Both the position numbers and the translations under genes were made by a program. Positions 55,047 to 64,000 of a stretch of 64,000 nucleotides of DNA are shown here, piece by piece. The DNA is from Hybos culiciformis (taxonomy: Eukaryota > Arthropoda > Insecta > Diptera > Hybotidae). A model generated the notes under the pieces. That model was given only the letters and a program-made list of their open reading frames with translations. It ran no database searches and was not told the origin of the DNA. The stretch is taken from NCBI GenBank assembly GCA_964007475.1, contig OZ023273.1, positions 86,570,930 through 86,634,929 of the forward strand. The letters are read 5' to 3'. How positions within the stretch are numbered: the stretch's first letter is position 1; every line of letters begins with the position of its first letter.

Positions 55047-55548
55047 TTAAATTTATTTACTTACGTGTTCCGAATAGGCAACGTGAATTATCAATAATTG
55101 TTTATAACCGCATGATGTGGGTACAACATTGAATGTGTCATCAAGAAAGTTATGCCTTTCCAACTGTGGTGAGAATTGCAAAATATCACATATTTTTTGG
55201 GAAATAAAAATAGTGTATGCAAAACCGTTTTCAATGATTGTGTTTTTATAAAAATACTTTTTTTAGTCTAGTAGGGAGGTACCATTATTTAATAAAATTT
55301 CTTCCTCCAAAAACATTTCTTTGACTTCAAAGGGGACTTTTAGCTTTAATTCTAGTTATAGTCCTTTTAACGCCTACAAACGTTAGTGTATGAGCCGCAT
55401 TTATGTTTTCAAGTCTCACCTTATTGAAAATCTTACGTGCACCAGTGCGTTTTAAAGAAACTTTTTGACATTCTCTCTTCAAAGAATTTTTAAAAGTCAA
55501 TTTCAAAATAGTGTCCTTTGATCACCATGTATATGCAAAGCTTGGAAT

Positions 55549-56291
55549 CAATGTTCCCTCTAATTTTTTTAAAAGCTGGGCAAAAATGAACTTGCTTGCG
55601 CGCATTATTTGTATTTTTTTCTTATTGCGCCAAAATTTAAAAAAAAAATTAGTCACAAAATTTTTTTTTTAACTATAACTTCTTTACGGAGAGTAGTGAA
55701 AGAAAAATTAGGAAAAAAAACATTAAAATTTGGCACATAAAAAATGGAAACGATTAAACAAACAAACTTCGTAACAAAAAAATTATTGGCCTCCTACCCA
55801 GCGACCTTCTCCTAGGGAGGACTTCAAATTTGGTATACAAAAAGAGGAAATGATTAAACACACAATTTTCGAAAAAAAAAAAGGTTTATACCAACAGAAA
55901 ATCAATAAAAGAAACTTATAATGTATACCACTACCACTCCGAAAGAAACAAAAATATATACCAAAACATAGCAAAATGTGTATTATAAAAACAAATATAA
56001 AATTCAGATGTTACGTTGTAGTTAGAAAAATAAATTTCATTTAAATCGAAATTAGTTTCGTCCAAAATATTCGATTTAATTCGCCTGAATAAAATCGATA
56101 AAAAAATCGTATAGTAGAAACGAAACGATTTTCCAGCAAAAAATTTATGATTGATTAGTGAAGTTTAAAATTTTTTAATAAAATAACTTTATTATTGCGT
56201 TAAATTTGGTCTGCGCGCAAAATAAATGATCTGCGCGCAAGCAAAAAAAGGGTGCGCTAGGGCGCACGCGCGCAGCTTAGAGGGAACATTG
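55549..56291. mobile_element. hAT-type non-autonomous element
   Basis: The ends CAATGTTCCCTCTAA and TTAGAGGGAACATTG are exact inverted repeats flanked by a perfect 8-bp duplication CTTGGAAT (55541-55548, 56292-56299). Just inside are GCTGGGC and GCGCGCAGC blocks. A reverse-strand copy of the 110-bp dispersed repeat (about 55745-55850) is embedded. No transposase frame. Confidence 0.92.
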
Positions 56292-56629
56292 CTTGGAATG
56301 TATATTAGAACAGTATTTGTTATAGAACCTTCTACATACTCAAATTCACTATTCGCATAACCCATTTTATGCATCTCTTTGTTTTATTTATTTTTTTAAT
56401 TTCCCGATTTAAAGCAATTTTGTCACTTAATTTTAAATTTAACTTCACATTTAAATTTAAGTTCCTCATTCAAAAAAACCTTTAACTAAACTAAAATTTC
56501 AATTGTTAGATTGATAAATCCAAATTACAATTACAGTTAGGTATCATTGACAAAAAACTAATTTTCTTTTATTCATTATCTTTTAACAAAGCAAAAACAA
56601 TATATTGTAAATGAGTTCGGGTCTAAGCC

Positions 56630-56768
56630 CCGGAAGCCAAAATCCCGAAAACAAAATCCCGGAAGATGAAATCCCGATGTGACAAAACCCAGGAAACAAA
56701 AAACACCGGAAGAACAAAATCCCGGAAACCAGAAAACCGCAGGGACAAAATCCCGGAAAATTTGATTT
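56630..56768. repeat. Short tandem repeat, unit ACAAAATCCCGGAA
   Basis: About nine imperfect copies of an AAAATCCCGGAA core spaced 12-20 bp. Confidence 0.8.
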
Positions 56769-56789
56769 GAAAGAAAAAATTAACTGCGG

Positions 56790-57213
56790 GGCTTCAGTTA
56801 TTAAAACCTCCTTTTTCGCTATCTAACCTATGGCTACGCAGGCCAAAGTATTTTTATCTGTATCTGCGGGGCTTCAGGGAGTAAAACCTCCTTTTCGCAA
56901 CATAACCCATGGCTACCCGAGTCAAAGTCTTTTCGTGTGTCCCTGCGCGGCTTTAGGGGTTAAAACCTCCTTTACGCAACATAACCCATGGCTACGCGGG
57001 CCAAAGTCTTTTCGCATATGGGGATTTGTCCCATTCAACTGGGACATAAACCCATAATTTTTTTTTGGGTCATAACCCCACAAATTTTTTGGTGGTATTA
57101 TGACGCACCACAGTGGGACATTTCCCCACAACTCATTTATAGGGAAATGTCCTCCTGAAATGAGTCACAATCCCATTATGGGGTTATGGACTGTGGGCTT
57201 ATGTCCTGTCACC
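56790..57213. repeat. Second copy of the composite repeat of 889-1265
   Basis: Three tandem units of about 80 bp (TTAAAACCTCCTTTTTCGC, AACATAACCCATGGCTACGC, AAAGTCTTTTCG) are followed by the TGGGACAT/TTTCCCCAC palindromic block ending GGGCTTATGTCCTGTCACC. The frames through it are repeat-driven. Confidence 0.8.
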
Positions 57214-57579
57214 AGGAGGACAACATGCGAAATTATGAAAAAAAGGAGGACACTTTTTTTATTGTCAAAAAGGAGGACGTCTGCGAACCCTAATCCTACT
57301 TTAATCCTATGATCCAAAGCGTACGTTTACATTAAAAAAAAGTGGGGCTTATTTGACATTAAAAAAATTTAAAGTTGTATAAAAATTTACAAATAAAAAA
57401 TTTATGAAATTAATGATAAAATACCTACCTAAAGTTCTAAAATAAATAATAAAAAAAAAATTAAGTTTTCTTTTCTACTCAAAATCTGTTAAAAATTAAT
57501 TAAAAAAAAAAATTTATTTTTTTTTCCAAAATTTAAAATTATTTTTAATTTTTGTTTTGTCAATAATAGTAGATTTCAT
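57214..57579. other. Non-coding DNA
   Basis: Contains the second copy of the AT-rich repeat shared with 52365-52460. Two AGGAGGAC blocks stand at 57221 and 57245. No gene. Confidence 0.5.
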
Positions 57580-58735
57580 CACATGTTAAGAAAATTTGTT
57601 AATACAACGAGTTGTGTATACATAAAAACCATAGACACGAGTCAATAATAATATTGACAAGTGTCCATGTGTTTTTGTGTATATACACAACGAGCTGTGT
57701 AACAAATTTTATTAACATGTTTTGTATACTGTTTTAATGTGCATGTGAGAGGTAGTTGCAATCAATACATTTGCAATGCAAAAAATAAATAAAAGTTCAA
57801 AATGAAGGAAGTAAATAAAATTTACTTATTACGGAAAATGTAAATAAAATTTAATTAATTAAATAATTACATGTGTATTGACGCATGTAATATACCAATT
57901 ACCGAGCTAAAATTGTAAATACAACTTACCGATAACATGCACATTAAAATATTTTAATGTGCACGTGTTCGGTAAGTTGTATTTACTTCCGTAGAATTTA
58001 GCTCAGTAAATGGTATACCTATTACATGCGTCAATACACATGCAATAATTTGCTTAAGTAAATTTTATTTACACACTTCCGTATTAAGTAAATTTTATTT
58101 ACTTACTTCATTTTGAACTTTTGTTTATTTTTTGCATTGCAAATGTATAGATTGCAACCAGGCGCAGACGTCGTCATTTTTAGTGCGGCTGCGGCTCATT
58201 CGCCATATTTTAATTTTTTACAGCTGCGGCTTAAAAATTTTAAAATCGTGGCTGCGGCTGCGTGGAAATGGCTTAAAAAAGCTGGAACAAAAAAAAATTT
58301 TGGGAACCAAAAATAATTCATTTTAAAATACATTTTAAAATCGTGGCTGCGGCTGCGTGGAAATGGCTTAAAAAAGCATGAACAAAAAAAAATTTTGGGA
58401 ACCAAAAAAAATTCTCATCCGATATAAAAAAGTAATTCGAAAAATGATCAGTACTTATATAAAAGATTCCATTAATTAATCCTACTAGTATCTGCAAGTC
58501 AATTTCGTGGCTGGTTCATTGATTTTTAAAATTCGTCTAGCGGCTATTCATGAATAATCATCATAAATTTGTCGCTGCGGCTTTGACGAACCTAGCCGGC
58601 TATAAATCAATGAAAGCGTCTGAAACTGATTGCAACTACCTCTCACATGCACATTAAAGCAGTATACAAAACATGTTAATAAAATTTGTTATAGTGCTCA
58701 CAAAAACACATGCACACTTTTCAGTTTATATCGCC
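57580..58735. repeat. Nested palindromes interrupted by GGCTGCGGCTGCG repeats
   Basis: Outer arms: GTGCATGTGAGAGGTAGTTG (about 57739) faces CAACTACCTCTCACATGCAC (about 58632). Within the left arm is a hairpin with AACGAGTTGTGTATA / TATACACAACGAGCTG (57600-57700). A second palindrome of about 350 bp (57785-58140, centre near 57960, AATATTTTAATGTGCACGTG) lies inside. At 58250-58400 a unit of about 86 bp with ATCGTGGCTGCGGCTGCGTG and AACAAAAAAAAATTTTGGGA is duplicated. No gene. Confidence 0.7.
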
Positions 58736-58792
58736 CTATAGGAACTTAGAGAAGTAATGACAAAAGTAATCAATGAAATCATCGACTTTCAC

Positions 58793-61371
58793 TAGTGGGT
58801 GCTGTTTCCCGACTTTTTTTCAATCCCGGGATTCGGGATTGAAAAAAATAATATAAATATGCTTAAGAGTAGGTGTCTTTATTCCAGTCGACTCATATAA
58901 TTTCATCTCTTTTTGTATGGATGTAAATTGGTTCAATTTAACTGGCTCATTGTTTTCTGTGACGTAATTATTGCACTTGCCAAAGACTCCTTTAATAAAT
59001 TACTTGTAGCTGATGGTGATGGCAAAGTTGTATCATTTCCGGATTTTTCATCAATTATGTTCGAATCATCATCTATTCCCGATTATTGGAAAAATACTGG
59101 ATTACCAAGTTCTTTGCTATTTTAGAAATCGTGGAAATTGATGACTTAGAAAAAAATCCTCCATAACTATGGTGGTCACATTCAGTTGTGGCTTTCAAAT
59201 TTTCCGGATTTTGCAAAAACATTACCAGCGAAACCATTTATTGGAAAAATACTGGATTACCAAGTTCTTTGCTATTTTAGAAATCGTGGAAATTGATAAC
59301 TTAGAAAAAAATCCTCCATAACTATGGTGGTCACATTCAGTTGTGGCTTTCAAATTTTCCGGATTTTGCAAAAACATTACCAGCGAAACCAAATCTTTTG
59401 AACGTCTTTCTAATAGCCTTTTCTGCAGAGCTTCTAATAAGTGTTGCGCTAAAGCACCGGGTAAATTTCCAACATAATTAAAGAGAAACTTTATAATTCC
59501 TTCTGAAGTAACAAGATTACAATCTCTTGTACCCAGTGCTTCAACTGCCAATTGTACTGGTTTTAAAACACTTAAGAATTCCTGCATCTTTATAATTTCA
59601 TTTCCGTTTATTTTTATTGGGGAATTTAGGTCTACCAATGCTTTTTTAACACAGGATTTCAACAAAAAATACCGCTCCAACATTGGAGCTATACTGTTCC
59701 ACCTAGTCTGAGAATCCAACATGAGATTGAGCTCTTTTCCATGTTCATTTTTAATATGTTTTTGAAGCACACAGTTTTTTACAGCTGATTTTTTAAAAAA
59801 CTTCACAATTTTTCGGACATTGTTCAAAGCTGCCTTAAAATCTTCCTGTTCTTCCAAAATGATTTCAGTATTTTCTGGTAAGTCAGCATCATCATCAATC
59901 TCTTCAACGGCTATATATTCATCGTCACAGTTTTCAAAGTTTAAGTCTTCATCAGATTCTTCTGCACAAGAAAACTCTAAAACATCGACATTAAAGTCAC
60001 TTGTTTTGGGTTTTATTATTTTTTTGTAAATAATGTCACAAATTGCAAGTTGAATACCATGATTTAAGCATAATTGATTTATTTATTTATTTATTTCATA
60101 TCTGCTTAATACAAACAGTTTACAAAAAAGCTTAAATCTACAGTTTACAAAAAATGATGAACCATAAATGACAACTCGTGACCAATTTTTTTCATAACTG
60201 AAGCTCCATCGGTTGTTACGGCCAAAACATCACTAAAATTGATTTTGAAACTGGTAAGTTTTTGTTGAAGTAGATTTTGTAATACTTCAGCTGAACAATT
60301 ACCATAAATTCTGATCAGACCTAAGTTTTCGTAGCTGCCGTTCGAATAATTTATATGTATGTTCAAATATCGTCCATTCATCAAGTGTCAAACTTAATAG
60401 TGAATTTTCGGTTTTGTACAAATTTATTTTTTTATGATTTCCAATTTTACTAATTCATAATAATCGTGTATGAGTTTCATAACATTAGTTTTGTTTCTAG
60501 GCAATTGATAGCCACGGGCATTCAAACTTTCCCTTATAAACGAAACACCAGAAATTGAAAAACCGTCCAAAGCACATAACCGAGCTACTATTTCAACCAT
60601 AGATGTTCGCTTAGCGTATTTTAAAATTGTCGGTTGAGTCTTAGAAATTTTCGAAGACGTTGGACCTGCTTCCAAGAGAGCTTCATTTTCCATACGTTTT
60701 ATTGCCTTTTCCGGATGAACAGCCGATAGATGACGAATTAATCCACTGGTGGAAGATCCTTTGCATCCAATCTTTCCAGAACAATATTTGGAAACCGCCT
60801 TTTCATAGCTTTCATCTCTTTTGAAATGGTTCCAAACTTCCGATGAATTTTGTTTGAACATAGTCTGATAAAAAAAGAATTCGAATATAAAAAATAATAA
60901 AATAATCAATAAAACACTGATTTTATTTCTTACCAATCACCCTCAGCAATATTAAATAAACTGCAACTGCACACAATAAATTTAAATTATTATTTAACAA
61001 ATTTTCTTGTTCAATAAATTTAAAATTCTATTTAACAAATTACTAATATTACTTCTTCCTTTAGTAAATAATTTTCCTTTAGTAAAAATCAAAATAACAA
61101 AAACTTGCAGTAGAAAACTGACCAAATTTTCTTAATTTTTCTTGTTTTAAAACAGAGTATGTACTATGTTTTCTATCGGAATTCGGAATAGAAACATTTA
61201 AAACGAATAATTATTTTTTTGGTTTTATACTAGGGTAATTTTCTTTCAGAGAAGACTTCCTAAATGTATGCAAACATTTTTTATTGAGCAAATTAAATTA
61301 TTTTTTAATCCCGGGTTTTGAAATATGAATTCCCGGGAAACGGGATTATAAAAATTAACAACGACCCACTA
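58793..61371 (-). mobile_element. hAT transposon with a broken transposase
   Basis: Both ends start TAGTGGGT (58793 on, and reverse-complemented at 61371), flanked by a perfect 8-bp duplication ACTTTCAC (58785-58792, 61372-61379). Subterminal AATCCCGGGATT and TCCCGGGAA motifs occur at both ends. The minus-strand gene inside is disrupted by stops, an A/T-rich insertion and a tandem duplication, so the copy is non-functional. Confidence 0.88.
59222..60861 (-). pseudogene. hAT transposase pseudogene (BED finger type)
   Basis: Three conserved pieces in order. 60861-60424: BED-type finger (SEVWNHFKRDE, CKGSSTSGLIRHLSAVHPEK), preceded by an acceptor-like ATCAG. 60384-60145: catalytic-core start with VTTDGASVMKKIG. 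60060-59222: HGIQLAICDIIY, a long acidic insert, LMLDSQTRWNS and the helical region ending near VIQYFSNKW. The pieces are separated by stops and frame changes; an A/T-rich insert with TTTATTTATTTATTT (about 60065-60150) breaks one junction. A 155-bp tandem duplication (59083-59237 and 59238-59390) truncates the 3' part. After it a SNLLKESLAS-like segment continues in another frame toward 58950, and the usual C-terminal dimerisation motif is missing. Confidence 0.85.
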
Positions 61372-61379
61372 ACTTTCAC

Positions 61380-62092
61380 CCTTTGAAAATTTCATTAGGG
61401 ACAAATTCATTTGGTAGTAATTAGAAAATAGGTACTTGATTCGTTTCTTGATGACAATGTATACGAAGTTGTAATCAACAAAAAAAAGTATTCGGAATTC
61501 TATGAAAAATTAACTGTTACTTTAAAAAAAAAGAAGAATAATAACAAATTTTTTTATTTTTAATTCATTTTAGTTTTTGATTTATTTTGAATAAACCAGG
61601 AAGTAAAAAAAATGGGTGGTCAAAATATTTAAAAAAAAAAAAATAATAAAATAATTTTAAAAATTAATTTAAGAAGAAAACATATTTTGAAAATTTTAAA
61701 GAAAAGGTAAGTTTCATTTATTGCTTAAAAATTAAAATAACTTAATGAAATAATAAATATGAATAAGTATTATGCAGAAAGGACCATGTTTTTTAATAAA
61801 TTAAGTAAAGCTAAAAAAAATTTAGAGAAATAATATTTGATATTTTAGTTTAGATTTTTGTAACAATGAAAAGAGGATTCAGCAGAAGGAATTTAAGACT
61901 TCCCACGTTGATTCTGATTATATAATAAATATTTATTTGATGTTATAATTTCCAAAATGCACAAATTATAAAAAATCAGGGACAAATGTTAGCAGTTTTG
62001 AAGCAACTTTTAAGGAGAAATTCTGTTGTGGAAGAAAACGTTTATTTCCCAGCAAAATCTCAAGAAGATTTGGTGAAGGTTAATGATAATGA
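61380..62092 (+). other. Unassigned stretch with two exon-like segments
   Basis: Mostly AT-rich. At 61431-61510 a segment after AATAG encodes FLDDNVYEVVINKKKYSEFY, less low-complexity than its surroundings. At about 61975-62092, after an acceptor-like AAATCAG, a frame reads LRRNSVVEENVYFPAKSQED and stops being sensible exactly where a hAT tip begins (62093). They could be host exons or transposon remnants; I do not recognise either. Confidence 0.3.
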
Positions 62093-62578
62093 TAGGGCTG
62101 CCAGTTCTCCATTTTTCGCCCGGAGTCTCCGTTTTTCAAGTTCAATCTCCGGTCTCCGGCTTTGGAAGCAAAATCTCCGGCTTTCGAAGATTAATATTAT
62201 CATATTTAAAAAATTAATTAATTTTAATAAATATTTAACACAAAAAATTGATTTTTCATATAAAAAATCGATTATTTATTTATCCCTTTTTTGATAACGT
62301 TGTCTATAGGGATTATGATGACGTTTCCTATAGGGATTAACGTTGCCCATAAGGAGATTTGATGACATTTGACAGTTGACACATTAATATTGTCAGTTCC
62401 ACATTTCAAATTTGAAGTAAATTACATTTTAAAAAAATTTATTTTTTTATATATTTTTATTGAGGAAGAATCTACAGTAAGTTTAATGAAAACCATAATA
62501 AATTTATTAACAAACAGCATCATTAATAAATTGATTATTTAATTTAAGATAATTTTAATATCCAACCAGAACCAAAAC

Positions 62579-62929
62579 ATGGAAATTGATGAAGAGGAAA
62601 ATATAAATAAAACTCCGGAAAGGAAAAAACGAACAAAATATGAAACCATATTTAATAATAATTGGCTGCAAAATTTAAAATATAATAAATGGTTAAGAAA
62701 AGTTGACCAGAAAACAGGCAATTGTTTATATTGCAAGATGCAGTTGACTGTAAAATGGGATGGAGAAAAGGCTGTATCTAGACATTTAAATAGTGCATCA
62801 CATAAGAAATCTAGTCGCTGTATAGATGCAAACACAACGTTGACAAGTCTTTTACCGCTTAAAAAAACATCAGAAGACCTAAAAGTCACACAAATAGAAC
62901 TTGCAACAATTTATCATTCGATAAAATCT
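62579..62929 (+). pseudogene. hAT transposase, N-terminal part
   Basis: Encodes an acidic start, a basic KKRTKYE-like stretch and a BED-type finger (NCLYCKMQLTVKWDGEKAV, then RHLNSASHKK), then IELATIYHSIK. The last part aligns with ATFVYHSVQ of the intact protein at 5395-7308. The sensible frame stops at the nested insertion; the tail read through it up to 63013 is not transposase. Confidence 0.85.
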
Positions 62930-63360
62930 TGTCTCCACTTCAGGTGCAAAGTAGTGTTAAACTTGTTTAAAACTACAAGCGTATACACTACAAATTCTAT
63001 GTTATATATTTGACATGACCAAAAAAAAAGCATCGTTTGTAAACTTTTAATATTATATTTTGCTTTCAAATATTTTTATTATATTTTGCTTTCAAATATT
63101 TTTATTTACATATTTTTGACAACCGGTTGATTTTTTGTATTTTTTTTCCAATTTTTTATTCATCCAACAAAAAGTGTGCCATATTGAGTGAAAATTTTTT
63201 AAAAAATTGTGAATTTGTATGGATGGCACCCCTAAATTTTAGTAGTTTTGGACAAAACTTATTACAAACAACTTCAAATTTTTATATGGACAAAACTATT
63301 TTAAACGAAGAACGAAACTACTTTCCTGTGTAACACACGTTTCACACTGAAGTGGAGACA
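62930..63360. mobile_element. Nested insertion with 14-bp perfect inverted ends
   Basis: TGTCTCCACTTCAG (62930-62943) and CTGAAGTGGAGACA (63347-63360) are exact inverted repeats, with weaker pairing for about 15 bp more. The 431-bp insert separates two parts of the hAT transposase that align to adjoining parts of the intact relative. It includes a direct repeat of about 26 bp (ATATTTTGCTTTCAAATATT, 63055-63110). No clear target duplication, so the superfamily is unknown. Confidence 0.7.
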
Positions 63361-63370
63361 GCACTTAAAT

Positions 63371-64000
63371 CATCACCATAGCTATCTAAGTATGGATTGC
63401 GGTATAAAACTTTATGCGAAAATGTTTACAGATTCAAATCTCGCCAAAAAAGTGCATTGTGGTAGAACGAAGGGAGAGTCTATTGTTAAAAATATTCTTG
63501 CACCAAAATCTATAGAAATTGTATTGCACGAACTGGGTGTAGGAACTCAAAATGAGTTATTTTTTTCAATTTCCACAGATGCATCCAACAATGGTTCGCG
63601 AAAAATGTTTCCGATTGTTATTCGTTATTTTAGTCCGAAGGAAGGCATTAAGGATAAGTTGATGGATTTTTATGAAGATCCATATGAATCTTCAGAACAT
63701 ATTTATCAAAATATTGTAAGTTTTTTAGAAAAACATAATTTAAATATTAAAAACGTATCAGCATATAGTGCTGAAAATGCGGCTGTAAATTTTGGTATCC
63801 ACAATTCTGTGTACCAAAAGATTAAATCCAACAGACCGTCTCTTATAAAAGCTAACTGCAACTGTCACGTAATACATAATGCAGGTAGAAATGGTTGCAA
63901 ATCATTATCTTCGAAATATGATGTAGAAAACTTATTGCTCAAAATATTCTCAGAATTCAAAAATAGTGCTCAACGAGTAGAAACGCTTAAAGATTGCTTT
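63371..64000 (+). pseudogene. hAT transposase, catalytic part, continuing past the window
   Basis: An open frame of 210 codons in the same phase as 62579-62929 runs to the window end. It aligns with residues about 125-345 of the intact relative: KKVHCGRTKGESIVKNIL, STDASNNGSRKMFPIVIRYF, SAYSAENAAVNFG, NCNCHVIHNAGRN and SEFKNSAQRVETLKD. The block that reads CGDNANVNFG in the relative has Glu instead of Asp here (SAENAAVNFG). The gene is split from its N-terminus by the nested insert, so it is called a pseudogene, though this part has no stop. Confidence 0.85.

Larger units (their letters stand above)
62093..64000 (+). mobile_element. Second hAT element, related to 4838-7701, cut by the window end
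   Basis: Starts with the hAT-like tip TAGGGCTGCCAG (compare TAGGCTTGCCAG at 4838). It carries a transposase of the same family, running off the right edge of the window. The right end and target duplication are therefore not visible; the 8 bp before the tip are GATAATGA. The gene is interrupted by the insertion at 62930-63360. Confidence 0.8.

Overview
This is an AT-rich, gene-poor stretch of a eukaryotic nuclear genome, most likely an insect. The evidence is the transposon content: a P-element transposase with a THAP finger, a gypsy-type errantivirus with an env-like gene, a gag-only BEL/Pao element primed by tRNA-Trp, many hAT elements and broken LINEs. Nothing bacterial, no CRISPR and no rRNA was seen. 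The species cannot be named from sequence alone. Coordinates of repeats were read by eye and may be off by a few bases.

Layout. 1-4.0 kb: repeats and AT-rich DNA. 4.1-4.5 kb: one probable host exon (minus strand) coding for a possibly myristoylated N-terminus with a spliced continuation. 4.8-8.5 kb: a hAT element carrying a second, intact-looking hAT element inside it. 11.0-11.5 kb: a hAT MITE. 12.4-19.7 kb: a compound element with long inverted ends and a P-type transposase in two exons. 19.7-20.6 kb: another inverted-repeat element. 20.9-21.8 kb: a foldback element with 14-bp tandem repeats in both arms. 25.4-31.1 kb: a large foldback element split by a 3.3-kb BEL/Pao element (27641-30899). 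31.2-31.9 kb: a LINE tail split by a small foldback. 34.0-41.9 kb: a complete errantivirus with LTRs that look identical. 42-47 kb: AT-rich DNA with nothing recognised. 47-58.7 kb: hAT MITEs, a degenerate LINE split by a foldback, palindromes and tandem repeats. 58.8-61.4 kb: a broken hAT transposon. 62.1 kb to the end: a second member of the 5.4-kb hAT family, disrupted by a nested insertion and cut by the window edge.

How it fits together. The history is layered insertion. Eight hAT-type insertions show perfect 8-bp target duplications, the BEL element a 5-bp one, the errantivirus TATATA on both sides, and two foldbacks 9-bp ones. Four signals deserve a second look: (1) a series of about eleven short hairpins in each BEL LTR sharing a CACTTGGA-like loop while arm sequences change but stay complementary; (2) a canonical -1 frameshift signal (T TTT TTA, 9-nt spacer, 9-bp GC-rich stem) at the gag-pol junction of the errantivirus; (3) recurrent foldback elements built from unrelated short tandem units; (4) the P-type element with roughly 400-bp inverted ends that each carry the same open reading frame.
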